Made by a program: the position numbers and the translations under genes
Shown here: positions 1 to 8,005 of the stretch, one piece after another
Layout of the letters: every line of letters begins with the position of its first letter
Numbering within the stretch: the first letter of the stretch is position 1
The notes under the pieces: generated by a model
Databases searched by the model: none
Told to the model about the DNA's origin: nothing
Seen by the model: the letters and a program-made list of their open reading frames with translations, nothing else
NCBI RefSeq assembly: GCF_007655005.1
Contig: NZ_SZVW01000017.1
Coordinates: 161,195-225,194 of the forward strand
Reading direction: 5' to 3'
DNA: 64,000 nt
Origin: Streptomyces tibetensis
GTDB taxonomy: Bacteria; Actinomycetota; Actinomycetes; Streptomycetales; Streptomycetaceae

Positions 1-210
1 GAACGCGAACCGGACGTAGGGTGCCCCCATCTCCTTGTGGTCGTAGAACACGGCGTTCGGGATGGCCACCACGCCCGCCCGCTCGAGCAGCGCGCGGCAG
101 AAGGCGAAGCCGTCGCTCTCGCCCAGGGGGCGGATGTCGGTGGTGACGAAGTACGTGCCCGCCGTGCGGAACACCCCGAAACCGGCGTCCGCGAGCCCCG
201 CCGACAGCAA
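1..210 (-). pseudogene. C-terminal fragment of a PLP aminotransferase (truncated)
   Basis: The minus strand encodes about 70 residues that align with the last third of the intact aminotransferase at 6681-7868, including GTYFVTTDIRPLGESDG and VVAIPNAVFYDHKE. Homology stops abruptly at 210, where an in-frame TGA (213-211) precedes the conserved Leu-Leu-Ser-Ala-Gly stretch, so the N-terminal 300 residues and the PLP lysine are absent. It runs off the left edge, so the C-terminal end cannot be judged. It differs from the intact copy at many positions (for example GFGVFRTAG against GFKVFRPAG), so it came from a diverged homologue rather than a recent local duplication. I infer a recombination scar. 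Confidence 0.8.
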
Positions 211-228
211 TCATGGCCGCAGGCTCCG

Positions 229-741
229 TCACCGGCGCGGTGCTCGGCGGATTGTCCGCGCCGAGGTGTTCGGCGGGCTTGGACGACGTGTACGAGGCAA
301 CGGCGCCGCGAGGGCGAGGGCCGCGAAGGCGAGGACCGCGGCCATCGTCCGGACGGCGTGGGCGATCTGCCAGCGGTCCCGTACGCCAATCCAGTCGGAG
401 GGCGGGGACTGGGCGCTCCAGTGGAGCTGGTCGGAGTTGATGGGCAGGTTGACGGTGAGCGTGAGGCCGAGAACGACGACCAGGAGGGCGAGTGCGGCCA
501 CGGTCGGCCATCGGGTGTTTGTTCGGTAGGTCTGGTGGGCCAGTACCGCTGTGGCGATCAGGGCCGGCAGGAGTGTGGCGACGGCGAGTTTGTCGAGGGA
601 GTTGAGTTCGACCAGCCGGACCTGGGTGTAGACGGTGCTGTCGAAGCCGCGCAGCGAGAGTTCCAGGACAAGGACCGACGTGAGGAATCCGGCGAACAGC
701 CCCGCGCATACGAGGCTGATGAAACGGGCGTACTTCGTCAT
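229..741 (-). CDS. DUF1772 (anthrone-oxygenase-like) membrane protein
   Basis: A 170-residue integral membrane protein with four hydrophobic segments (about 7-27, 50-70, 78-100 and 125-147) and the Asn-Leu-Pro-Ile-Asn motif after the third segment, typical of DUF1772/anthrone oxygenase-like proteins. The start at 741 is chosen because GAAAGGA lies 8 nt upstream; a longer frame to 825 has no such site. It follows two NmrA-like genes on the same strand and probably ends their transcription unit, next to the ECF41 sigma gene. No substrate can be read from the sequence. Family assignment is fairly firm; enzymatic activity is unknown. Confidence 0.75.
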   Translation of the reverse strand: MTKYARFISLVCAGLFAGFLTSVLVLELSLRGFDSTVYTQVRLVELNSLDKLAVATLLPALIATAVLAHQTYRTNTRWPTVAALALLVVVLGLTLTVNLPINSDQLHWSAQSPPSDWIGVRDRWQIAHAVRTMAAVLAFAALALAAPLPRTRRPSPPNTSARTIRRAPRR

Positions 742-881
742 GAACGCGTCCTTTCGGGATGGGTGACCCGGGCGGCGAAGGGGCGGGCGGGACGGCCGAG
801 GCATCTTCCTGACCTTGTTGGTCACCGTCGCGGGTCGTCGCCCGCTTTCTCACTCGCAGCCCGGGTCGTGTCCGTGGCGCG

Positions 882-1550
882 TCAGTTCGCGATTCCGACG
901 ACCTGCTCGATGGTGTCCGGCTGGTTCACCATGGCGAGCATGTGGTGGGCGACGTCGGCGCGTGGCACGGAGAACCCGCCTCGGATGTTGCGGTTCCACG
1001 CGGTCCGGTACCTGCCGGTCAGGGGCTTGTCGGTGAGCTTGGGCGGGCGCGACACCGTCCATTCCAGTCCGCTGTCGCGCAGGGTCCGCTCGGTGACGGC
1101 GAGGTCGGCGTAGTGCCGGCCGAACGTGGCCCGGGTCAACGGGACGCCCAGGTGACGCATGAAGAAGCCGTCGCCGGGATCGTGCCTGGGTGGCGTCGGC
1201 CGGCCAGGCACCGGCACCGGCCCGACGGGTGCGGCGCTGACGATGATGATCCGCCGGACGTGCTCGGCATGCATCGCCGTGACGATCGCGCGGGTGCCAC
1301 GCGAGGTGATGCCCGCGTCCGCGCGCGGGTTTCGCGGGCCGAGCGCGGACAGTACGGCGTCGGCGCCGCGTACCGCCGCGGCGAGTGTCCGCATGTCGGG
1401 GCGGGTGAGGTCGACGGCGACCGTCCGGACGCCGCCCGGCAGTTCACGTGGGCGGCGGGCCACGGCGGTGACGTCGTGCCCGCCGGCCACCGCCTGCTCG
1501 ACCAGGTGCCGTCCGATGCCGCCGGTGGCGGCCACGATCGTGAGTTTCAT
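882..1550 (-). CDS. NAD(P)-binding NmrA-like oxidoreductase/epimerase
   Basis: A 222-residue Rossmann-fold protein beginning MKLTIVAATGGIGRHL; the Gly-Gly-Ile-Gly dinucleotide loop is near residues 10-13. It resembles the short NAD(P)H-binding NmrA/atypical SDR proteins (YwnB-like) and shows no canonical YxxxK pair where I looked. The ATG at 1550 overlaps the stop codon of the upstream NmrA-like gene by 4 nt, so the two are translationally coupled. ECF41 sigma genes are typically next to carboxymuconolactone decarboxylases, oxidoreductases or epimerases, and this gene fits the oxidoreductase/epimerase class. Substrate unknown. Confidence 0.85.
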   Translation of the reverse strand: MKLTIVAATGGIGRHLVEQAVAGGHDVTAVARRPRELPGGVRTVAVDLTRPDMRTLAAAVRGADAVLSALGPRNPRADAGITSRGTRAIVTAMHAEHVRRIIIVSAAPVGPVPVPGRPTPPRHDPGDGFFMRHLGVPLTRATFGRHYADLAVTERTLRDSGLEWTVSRPPKLTDKPLTGRYRTAWNRNIRGGFSVPRADVAHHMLAMVNQPDTIEQVVGIAN

Positions 1551-2380
1551 CGGGGTCCTCCTGTGGTGAAGGCGGCACGGTGGTCGTGCGCCCAGGTGGC
1601 GTACGTGAGTGCCGGGCGGCCCAGCAGCCGCCGCACGGTGTCGGTGGTGGGCCCGGCTGCGCGGGCGTAGTCGGCCAGCGAGCCGAGCAGCCGGTCGGGT
1701 ACCTCGTCGGGCAGGCCGGCGGCGAGCATGCCGCGGCGGATCTCGTCCGGTGCGGCCTCGACGAACGACAGTGTCCGGTCGAGCGCCGCGCCGAGCGCGG
1801 CGACTTTCTCCGGCTGGCTCAGCGACTGTTCCCCGGTGAGCAGGTGCGTCTGACCGCGGTGCTGCGGGTGGGTCAGGGCGAGAGCGGCCACCGCGGCGAT
1901 GTCACGCTCGTCGACGGTCGAGGTCCTGGCGTGCGGGTATGCCCCCCGTACGGTCCCGGTCGCCTGGATCTGCCCGGCCCAGGCCAGGGTGTTGGCGGCG
2001 AAATCGGCGCAGCGCAGGATCGTCCAGTCCAGGCCGCTCCCCTTGGCTGCGTCCTCGACCGCGTGGAACTGCTGCCGGAAGCGTGCGTGCCCAGCCGGGT
2101 ACCCCACGGTCACGGAGGACAGTACGGCCACCCTCGCCGCGCCCGTCTCGCGGGCGCGTGCCAACAGGTCGACAGCAATGGTTCCGGCGGCACGCGGGCT
2201 GAGCAGGATGGCCTCCACGCCGTTGATGGTGGGAACCTTCGCGGGGTGGACGAGCTGTGTACCCGCGGGGAATTCGGCGTGCGGGTCGCGGGTGACAGCG
2301 GCGACTTTCGCTCCCCCCTCGACCAGGAGGCGGACGGTTTCCCGGCCGACGACGCCGGTGGCCCCGGTGATCAGGATCAT
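1547..2380 (-). CDS. NmrA-family NAD(P)-binding protein
   Basis: A 277-residue NAD(P)-binding protein starting MILITGATGVVGRETVRLL, with GxxGxxG at residues 6-12, then a C-terminal part of NmrA/QorB type. The start at 2380 has AAGGGG 7 nt upstream; the frame extends 36 codons further but those residues look non-coding. It is first in a probable three-gene unit (this gene, the smaller NmrA-like protein at 882-1550, then DUF1772). I found no TGTCACA-type ECF41 box directly in front of it, so control by the neighbouring sigma factor is inferred only from position. Confidence 0.85.
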   Translation of the reverse strand: MILITGATGVVGRETVRLLVEGGAKVAAVTRDPHAEFPAGTQLVHPAKVPTINGVEAILLSPRAAGTIAVDLLARARETGAARVAVLSSVTVGYPAGHARFRQQFHAVEDAAKGSGLDWTILRCADFAANTLAWAGQIQATGTVRGAYPHARTSTVDERDIAAVAALALTHPQHRGQTHLLTGEQSLSQPEKVAALGAALDRTLSFVEAAPDEIRRGMLAAGLPDEVPDRLLGSLADYARAAGPTTDTVRRLLGRPALTYATWAHDHRAAFTTGGPR

Positions 2381-2534
2381 GACTGAACCCCTTGTGGGTG
2401 TGTCGATAATCGATCTTGCGCGGTGGATGATCGCGGTTCGTGTCGCGGAAGACGTCACGGGCGAGCCGTGCGCCAGGATCATCGGCATGCGGCACTGAAA
2501 CCCCCGGTCCTGCCCTGTCAGGCTGGTCGGGAGA

Positions 2535-3455
2535 TCACTGGGCTTTACGGGTCTGCTTCACTTCCTGGTCGACGGCCCAGGCGTCGGCGACCGGGCCGAG
2601 GTGGCTGAGCTTGTCGGGGTTGATGACCGCGCGGATCGTCTGGATCTGCCCGTCGAGTGTGTCGAGGGCGAGGATGTGGAGGATTTTGCCGTCGCGGTCG
2701 CGGAAGAGAGCGCCCGGCTGGCCGTTGACCTCGTGCGGTTCGAACGTGATGCCGATCCGGGCCATGAGCGGGTAGACGGTGGCGAGCAGCCTGGCCACGT
2801 TCTCGGCGCCGGCGACGGCCCTGGCCAGCTGCGGTGCCTTGCCACCGCCGTCCCCGATGAGCTGGACGTCGGCGGACAGCAGATTCTGCAGTCCGTCCAC
2901 GTCTCCCTGCGTCAGTGCTTCGAAGAACCGCCTCGCCAGCTCCTGCCGCTCCTGGCGGTCCGCTTCGAACCGGGGCCGTCCCTCGTGCATGTGGCGGCGT
3001 GCCCTTACGAGCAGCTGCCGGCACGCCGCCTCTGAGCGCCCCACCGCGGCGGCGATCTCGGCGAAGCCGAAGGCGAAGACCTCCCGCAGCACGAACACCG
3101 ACCGCTCCAGCGGACTGAGCCGCTCCAGGAGCAGCAGCGCCGCTATTGACACCGAGTCGGCCAGCTCCGCCGCGCGGGCCGGGTCCTGGTACGGATCGTC
3201 CAGCAGCGGCTCGGGGAGCCACGGTCCGACGTACTCCTCCCGCCGCACCCGGGCGGAACGCAGCACGTCGATGGCAATCCGGGTCACCGTGGCTGACAAG
3301 AACGCCTTGGCCGACAGGGGCCGGGTGGTCGAGGCGTCGTAGCGGAGCCAGGTCTCCTGCACCGCGTCCTCCGCCTCGCCCACGCTGCCCAGGATCCGGT
3401 ACGCGATCGAGAACAGCAGCGGCCGCAGTTCCTCGAACTCCTCGACCTTGCCCAC
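2535..3455 (-). CDS. ECF41-family RNA polymerase sigma factor (SigJ-like, SnoaL extension)
   Basis: A 306-residue sigma factor. Region 2 lies about residues 5-75 (FEELRPLLFSIAYRILG), region 4 about 115-165 (LSPLERSVFVLREVFAF), followed by a SnoaL-like C-terminal domain (about 185-290). The linker carries WLPEPLL, and the extension carries DGGGK and NPDKL, motifs I recall as hallmarks of ECF41, where the extension modulates activity in place of a separate anti-sigma factor. The GTG at 3455 is chosen because AAGGGGGA lies 6 nt upstream. Neighbours are an AhpD-like protein, NmrA-like enzymes and DoxX, the usual ECF41 partners. Matching promoters occur at 4148-4174 and 4219-4245. Confidence 0.93.
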   Translation of the reverse strand: MGKVEEFEELRPLLFSIAYRILGSVGEAEDAVQETWLRYDASTTRPLSAKAFLSATVTRIAIDVLRSARVRREEYVGPWLPEPLLDDPYQDPARAAELADSVSIAALLLLERLSPLERSVFVLREVFAFGFAEIAAAVGRSEAACRQLLVRARRHMHEGRPRFEADRQERQELARRFFEALTQGDVDGLQNLLSADVQLIGDGGGKAPQLARAVAGAENVARLLATVYPLMARIGITFEPHEVNGQPGALFRDRDGKILHILALDTLDGQIQTIRAVINPDKLSHLGPVADAWAVDQEVKQTRKAQ

Positions 3456-3634
3456 GCCGACTCCCCCTTTGCGGTCTGTGTGCCCGGCCGGACCCGCGCC
3501 GGCGAGGCATCCTTCGAAGATCATTCGATGTGTGGGCGGAGCAGACAACGCTCGTGCCGCGACCGCCCTGCCCCCCCTTGATGACGGCGTCCTGGCCCCG
3601 GCTGGCCTGACCTGGGCCAGGGTGCGGTGGTGGT

Positions 3635-4108
3635 TCAGTGGAACTGGCCGACCTGGTAGTCGCCGGCCGGCTGCTGGGTGATGATGTTCAGCCGGTTCAC
3701 CGTGTTCATGAAAGAGACCAGCAGCACGAGGGCCGTGAGCTGCTCCTCGTCGTAGTGCTGAGCGGCGCGGGCCCACACGTCGTCGCTGACGCCGGTGGCC
3801 GCGTCCGCGACCCGGGTTCCCTGCTCCGCCAGCTCCAGTGCGGCGCGCTCGGCCGCGGTGAAGACCGTCGCTTCCCGCCAGGCCGCGATCAGGTTCAGCC
3901 GCACCGGGGTCTCGCCGGCCGCGGCGGCTTCCTTGGTGTGCATGTCGATGCAGACCGCGCAGCCATTGATCTGGCTCACGCGCAGCGCCACCAACTCCTG
4001 CGTCGTGGCCGGCAGCGGCGATTCCTTCAGCTCCCGGCCGACCGCCATGAAGTACTTGAGGGCCTTGCCGGCGGCCGGGTTGGCGAAGTAGTTCAATCGC
4101 GCGTCCAT
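3635..4108 (-). CDS. AhpD-like carboxymuconolactone decarboxylase family protein
   Basis: A 157-residue protein with the AhpD signature NGCAVCIDMH (Cys50, Cys53, His57), the redox-active CxxCxxxH site of alkylhydroperoxidase-like carboxymuconolactone decarboxylase proteins. The start at 4108 has GAGGAG about 6 nt upstream. It is read away from doxX across a 171-bp divergent intergenic region holding two copies of a TGTCACA-N16-CGTC promoter, one facing each gene. Carboxymuconolactone decarboxylase genes are the best-known targets of ECF41 sigma factors, so control by the sigma gene immediately downstream is a strong inference. A likely role is peroxide or thiol-redox chemistry; the substrate is unknown. 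Confidence 0.92.
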   Translation of the reverse strand: MDARLNYFANPAAGKALKYFMAVGRELKESPLPATTQELVALRVSQINGCAVCIDMHTKEAAAAGETPVRLNLIAAWREATVFTAAERAALELAEQGTRVADAATGVSDDVWARAAQHYDEEQLTALVLLVSFMNTVNRLNIITQQPAGDYQVGQFH

Positions 4109-4147
4109 CGTGTGCTCCTCCACGTTCGTCGATGCCTTCACCTCCAA

Positions 4148-4174
4148 GACGAGGCGGCCCTCACTCCTGTGACA
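4148..4174 (-). promoter_or_regulatory. Putative ECF41 promoter for the ahpD-like gene
   Basis: On the minus strand TGTCACA (4174-4168) is followed after exactly 16 nt by CGTC (4151-4148), about 40 nt upstream of the ATG at 4108. This matches the ECF41 promoter as I remember it (TGTCACA, 16-nt spacer, CGTC). An equally spaced copy faces the other way at 4219-4245. Confidence 0.8.
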
Positions 4175-4218
4175 CGGAACGGTGTGACCCACGTCTCTCC
4201 GCTGTCTGGGTTCGGGCA

Positions 4219-4245
4219 TGTCACAGGCCGAGTCGCTGCCTCGTC
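4219..4245 (+). promoter_or_regulatory. Putative ECF41 promoter for doxX
   Basis: TGTCACA (4219-4225), a 16-nt spacer, then CGTC (4242-4245), about 35 nt upstream of the DoxX start. The element and spacing are identical to the divergent copy at 4148-4174, and the spacers share only a few bases, so the conservation sits in the two boxes as expected of a sigma-factor promoter. Confidence 0.8.
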
Positions 4246-4279
4246 TCGGGTACGGAAGTCCTCGATGAGGGAGTTGATG

Positions 4280-4663
4280 ATGAACGTCGCGCTGTGGATC
4301 ATCGCTGGGGTGCTCGCCGCTGTCTGCCTGGTGGGCAGCTCCAAGATGTTCGTGCCGCAGGAGAAGCTGGCCGCGATGGGCTCCTCTGCGCGGTGGGTCC
4401 TGGAGTTCAGCCCCGGTGCTCTCAAGGCCATCGGCGCCGTCGAGCTGCTGGCTGCGGTCGGCCTGGTTCTGCCCGCGGTGCTCGACATCGCGCCGGTGCT
4501 GGTGCCGCTGGCCGCCACCGGACTCGTTCTGCTGTTTGCCTGCGCGGTCACCATGCGTCTGCGCCGTGGCGAGAAGGCCACGATCGTCGGCGACCTGATC
4601 TACCTCGCCCTGGCTGCCTTCGTCACATGGGGCCGTTTCGGCCCCGAGTCCTTCACCGGCTGA
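4280..4663 (+). CDS. DoxX family membrane protein
   Basis: A 127-residue protein with four hydrophobic helices (about 2-20, 45-65, 70-88 and 100-117) and the DoxX-like segment SSKMFVPQEKLAAMG. Two adjacent in-frame ATGs occur (4277 and 4280), with a further one at 4265; GAGGGAG at 4267-4273 favours 4277/4280. DoxX-type proteins often accompany redox or ECF41 targets; they are membrane proteins with no firm biochemical role. It is expressed from the TGTCACA/CGTC promoter just upstream, opposite the ahpD-like gene. Confidence 0.88.
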   Translation: MNVALWIIAGVLAAVCLVGSSKMFVPQEKLAAMGSSARWVLEFSPGALKAIGAVELLAAVGLVLPAVLDIAPVLVPLAATGLVLLFACAVTMRLRRGEKATIVGDLIYLALAAFVTWGRFGPESFTG

Positions 4664-5110
4664 CCACCGGCGCATATCAGTCGAGCGCCGAAGTGCCAGG
4701 CACACTCCAGGTGGTACCGATATACCTACCAGCCAACGGAGTTGGCTACGACGTCACTCTCTTCAGCAATGAACACCCGCCCGCCGGGCCCCGGGCGGAG
4801 CCCGCCACCAGCGGAACGCACCCGGGTACGCTCGTCCCTCCAAAGGAGCCACACCCATTTGACTTGGCGCAGATAAGCAACCAGGTGCGCAAGGGCCAGC
4901 TCCTCGACTTCGGCGCGCTGCGGGCCGAACTCTGCGGTGACCGGCCGCACCGCGCTGTCGTCCCCTGCCCAGAGCTGTCCGTTTCGACAGCTTCCGGGGC
5001 TACCTGCGCGCGACCGGCTGGAACATCTCCGCAGTCCTTTGGGGAAACGGCCCGGCTTCCCTGAGCGAGCGGATGCCGGGTCCCGCCGTCGCCGTTTTTG
5101 GACAGCTCCG
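4664..5110. other. 447-bp stretch without a convincing gene
   Basis: Open frames here lack coherent coding character, and the apparent 212-residue minus-strand ORF (4746-5384) is only an aminotransferase fragment reading on into unrelated sequence. A short minus-strand reading around 4850-4960 contains QRAEVEELALAHLVAYLRQVKW, which looks protein-like and may be a decayed gene of unknown type. Base composition is lower in G+C than its surroundings. I see no tRNA or repeat. Confidence 0.5.
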
Positions 5111-5372
5111 CGCCCAGGGGGCGGATGTCCGTGGTGATGAAGTACGTGCCCGAGGGACGGAACACCTTGAAGCCCGCCTCCGTGAGCCCCGCCGACAGCA
5201 GGTCCCTCTTCGTGCGCATGTCCTCTCGGAACGCCTCGAAGTACGTGTCCGGGAGAGCCAGCGCCTTCGCCACCGCGTACTGGAACGGGCCGGATGCCAC
5301 GTACGTCAGGAACTGCTTCGCCGAGCGGACGGCGGTGACCAGGTCGGGGGATCCCGTCACCCACCCGACTCC
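5111..5372 (-). pseudogene. Internal fragment of a PLP aminotransferase
   Basis: About 88 residues on the minus strand align with the stretch of the intact aminotransferase just after its PLP lysine, from VGWVTGSPDL to TYFITTDIRPLG. Both ends are abrupt: before Val-Gly-Trp the frame runs into unrelated sequence, and after Pro-Leu-Gly it diverges. Its last 30 residues overlap those of the fragment at 1-210, so the two fragments come from two different gene copies. Its sequence also differs from the intact gene (LPDTYFEAF against LPDSYFADF). It marks a second recombination joint in the accessory patch. Confidence 0.85.
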
Positions 5373-5444
5373 TCGTTCGTACACCTATTCGCGGGTCGCG
5401 CCGCGACCTGTCCGGACCGGCTCACAGCCGTACCGCCGGGCTCG

Positions 5445-5470
5445 GGACAGGGCACTGTCCGCCGTATCCT
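5445..5470 (+). promoter_or_regulatory. Candidate promoter/operator for the Uma2 gene
   Basis: GGACAG-GGCA-CTGTCC (5445-5460) is a perfect 6-bp inverted repeat, and TATCCT (5465-5470) looks like a -10 box 26 nt before the start codon. The combination suggests a regulated promoter. Confidence 0.4.
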
Positions 5471-5495
5471 GACCACACACGGGAAGGAGCCGTCC

Positions 5496-6050
5496 ATGAG
5501 CGTCGACGCGATCGTGCACACCGAGTTCCCCAAGGGATACACGGTCCTGTTCGGGGCGGACGGAAAGGTGATCATGACTCCGCAGAGCGAAGAGCACTCC
5601 AGCACCATCAGGTCGATGCAGATCGACTCCGCTGTCGCTCTCGGCCGTCACGCGAAGGTCACCTCCGATGTCTACATCGACTTCCCCGCCGACGAGAATT
5701 CCGCCCCCGACCTCGCGATCATGCGCGAGGACGCACGCAAGGAAGGCAAGCGCTATAGCTTCGAGGACGTCCTGCTGATCTCCGAGGTCGTCTCGACCTC
5801 CTCCGCACGCAAAGACTATGACGACTGCACCGCCAAATACGGCCGCTACGGCATCCCGATCTACCTGGTCGTCGACCCGTACGCCCAGGAAGTCGTCCTC
5901 CACACCCAGCCGACCGGCACCGGTTACATCGCGGCACACACGCACAAGTACGGCACGGGCAAGCTCCCCATCCCCCTGGCCGACGGCCGCACCTTCACCC
6001 TCGACCTCGACGAGCTCCCGCGCCCGGAGCCCGAGGCAGACGCCCGCTGA
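5496..6050 (+). CDS. Uma2 family (DUF820) PD-(D/E)xK nuclease-fold protein
   Basis: A 184-residue protein of the Uma2 family, abundant in Streptomyces and cyanobacteria. The restriction-endonuclease-like core is visible: Asp72 in APDLAIM, Glu97 in LLISEVVS, candidate lysines at 106 and 114, then IYLVVDPYAQEVVLH. The start has GGGAAGGAG 7 nt upstream. It sits alone between remnants of an aminotransferase and an NB-ARC ATPase, which fits a mobile, single-gene lifestyle. The in vivo function of Uma2 proteins is not established to my knowledge. Confidence 0.93.
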   Translation: MSVDAIVHTEFPKGYTVLFGADGKVIMTPQSEEHSSTIRSMQIDSAVALGRHAKVTSDVYIDFPADENSAPDLAIMREDARKEGKRYSFEDVLLISEVVSTSSARKDYDDCTAKYGRYGIPIYLVVDPYAQEVVLHTQPTGTGYIAAHTHKYGTGKLPIPLADGRTFTLDLDELPRPEPEADAR

Positions 6051-6181
6051 CGAAGGACTCCCGTGGTGGCCGCCCGGTCAATGTCATCTCGACCCGGGCT
6101 CATCACGCGAGTGACGTTGCATATGTGGTTGGTGCCGCGGCGCGTGCCGCCACGCGAAAGCGCGCAACCTGATAGGACGGA

Positions 6182-6482
6182 GCAGGGCCAGGGGCCGCCC
6201 AGGTGCTGCGTTCGTTGCCGCGCGACACCGCCGCGTTCACCGACCGTGCCACGGAGCTGGAGCGGCTGGTGGGCTCGGTGCGGGCGTCACAGGAGCGTGG
6301 CGAGGGGCTGCCCGTTCACGTGATCGACGGCATGCCCGGTGTCGGGAAGACCACCTTCGCCGTGCACGCCGGCCACGTTCTCTCGGGGCGCTTCCCCGAT
6401 GGACAGCTCGTCGTGAATCTCAACGGGCACACCCCGGGGCGTACCCCGGTGCAGGCCGGCGAGGCGCTCGCCTCGCTTCTCG
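6182..6482 (+). pseudogene. Truncated NB-ARC/STAND ATPase (AfsR/SARP-like)
   Basis: About 100 residues carry the start of an NB-ARC module: LPRDTAAFTDRATELERL, then a P-loop GMPGVGKTTFAVHAGH, then FPDGQLVVNLNGHTPGRTP, all familiar from Streptomyces AfsR-type STAND regulators. Homology stops after EALASLL near 6482, and the frame then runs through unrelated sequence. There is no upstream DNA-binding domain and no Walker B or repeat region downstream, so this is a remnant of a protein normally 700-1000 residues long. Its borders next to the aminotransferase gene suggest the same history of insertion and loss. Confidence 0.8.
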
Positions 6483-6680
6483 ACCAACCAGCTCTGGCAC
6501 GTGTCCCCGACGCCAGGCGAATGTCAGCGGTTTTCGTCTCGCCTGGCCCGACCGACCGTGGATCGGCTGCCGCCCCAGGGCCGACGCGGAGACGCCGTCG
6601 ACATGTGGCAGCAGTCCCGACCGGCTTCGTCCGGCTCTGCGGCGAAGGGGTGCGCCATGTGGCCGTCACGCCTGGTGGCG

Positions 6681-7868
6681 CTAGGCGGACAGAGCCTTCA
6701 AACGGGCTGCCGCCTCCTCCAGAACACCCATGCGCTTGCAGAACGCGAAGCGTACGAAGGGCGCGCCCTGCTCGCGGTGGTCGTAGAACACGGCGTTCGG
6801 GATGGCGACCACGCCCGCGCGCTTCGGCAGCGCGCGGCAGAAGGCGAAACCGTCGCTCTCACCTAGGGGCCGGATGTCGGTGGTGATGAAGTACGTGCCG
6901 GCCGGGCGGAAGACCTTGAAGCCCGCCCGCTCAAGGCCGCCCGCGAGCAGATCCCGCTTGGCCAGCATGTCCGCGCGGAAGTCCGCGAAGTATGAGTCGG
7001 GCAGGCGCAGGGCCTCGGCAACGGCGTACTGGAACGGCCCTGAGGCGACGTACGTCAGGTACTGCTTGGCCGAGCGGACGGCGGCGACGAGATCGGGGGC
7101 GCCGGTAACCCAGCCGACCTTCCAGCCGGTGAACGAGAACGTCTTGCCGCTGCTGGAGATGGTGACCGTGCGCTCCCGCATCCCGGGGAACGTCGCCAGC
7201 GGCACGTGCTCGGCCTCGTCGAAGACCAGGTGCTCGTACACCTCGTCCGTCACCACCAGCAGGTCCCGCTCCACCGCCAGCTCGGCGATCGCGGCCAGCT
7301 CCTCGCGGGTGAGGACCGTGCCGGTCGGGTTGTGCGGGGTGTTGATCAGCAGCAGCCGGGTGCGGTCGGTGACGGCGTCGCGCAGCTCGTCGAGGTCGAG
7401 ACGGAAACGGCCCTCGTCCTCCTGCGCGCGCAGCGTGACCGGCACCCGGCGGCCGCCGGCCATCGCGATGCACGCGGCGTAGGAGTCGTAGTACGGCTCG
7501 AAGGCGATCACCTCGTCGCCGGGCTCCACCAGGGCCAGCAGGGCGGCGGCGATGGCCTCCGTGGCACCGGCGGTGACCAGGACCTCCGTGTCGGGGTCGT
7601 AGGCGAGGCCGTAGCGGCGCTGCTGGTGGGCGGTGACCGCGGTGCGCAGCTCGGGGACGCCGGGGCCCGGCGGGTACTGGTTGCCGCGGCCGTCCCGCAG
7701 GGCCCGTACGGCGGCCTCCCGGATCTCCTCGGGGCCGTCGGTGTCGGGGAAGCCCTGCCCGAGATTGATGGCGCCGGTGCTGAGGGCGAGGGCGGACATC
7801 TCGGCGAAGATCGTCGTCCCGAACTCGGCGAGCCGGCGGTTCAGGAGGGGGCGCGCGCTGGAGGTCAT
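6681..7868 (-). CDS. PLP-dependent aminotransferase class I/II (DapC/kynurenine-aminotransferase-like)
   Basis: A 395-residue fold-type I aminotransferase. Visible features are the N-terminal GQGFPDTDGP, the PLP-contact NTPHNPTG (about 176-183), DEVYEHLVF (about 208), and SSSGKTFSFTGWKVGW with the Schiff-base lysine near 242. In actinobacteria this type is often annotated as N-succinyldiaminopimelate aminotransferase or methionine/kynurenine aminotransferase; sequence alone does not decide. The start at 7868 has AGGA 8 nt upstream, while the ATG three codons earlier (7877) has a site touching the codon. Two partial homologues lie downstream (5111-5372 and 1-210), so its 3' side looks like a recombination hot spot. 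Confidence 0.92.
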   Translation of the reverse strand: MTSSARPLLNRRLAEFGTTIFAEMSALALSTGAINLGQGFPDTDGPEEIREAAVRALRDGRGNQYPPGPGVPELRTAVTAHQQRRYGLAYDPDTEVLVTAGATEAIAAALLALVEPGDEVIAFEPYYDSYAACIAMAGGRRVPVTLRAQEDEGRFRLDLDELRDAVTDRTRLLLINTPHNPTGTVLTREELAAIAELAVERDLLVVTDEVYEHLVFDEAEHVPLATFPGMRERTVTISSSGKTFSFTGWKVGWVTGAPDLVAAVRSAKQYLTYVASGPFQYAVAEALRLPDSYFADFRADMLAKRDLLAGGLERAGFKVFRPAGTYFITTDIRPLGESDGFAFCRALPKRAGVVAIPNAVFYDHREQGAPFVRFAFCKRMGVLEEAAARLKALSA

Positions 7869-8005
7869 GCCGGTCATCCTGCGCCGAAGCTCTGGAGTTC
7901 CTCAACTCTGTGTTGGGCCGGGAGTGGGGAGGGCATCACCGCTTCACGCAAGAGCGAGGCGCCCACGGGGGGCCGCTTCGGGGGACATGGAAGGAGGGTG
8001 ACGCC

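Noticed and set aside
4746..5110. A hidden integrase or transposase in the accessory patch
   Set aside because: I looked for DDE, serine- and tyrosine-recombinase motifs on both strands and saw none. Mobility of the patch is inferred from joints only.
4746..5384. A complete 212-residue aminotransferase-like gene
   Set aside because: Only residues coded by 5111-5372 are homologous. The rest is read-through, and the PLP lysine is absent.
6203..6886. An intact 227-residue ATPase
   Set aside because: Homology to NB-ARC stops near 6482, and the remainder overlaps the antisense of the aminotransferase gene.
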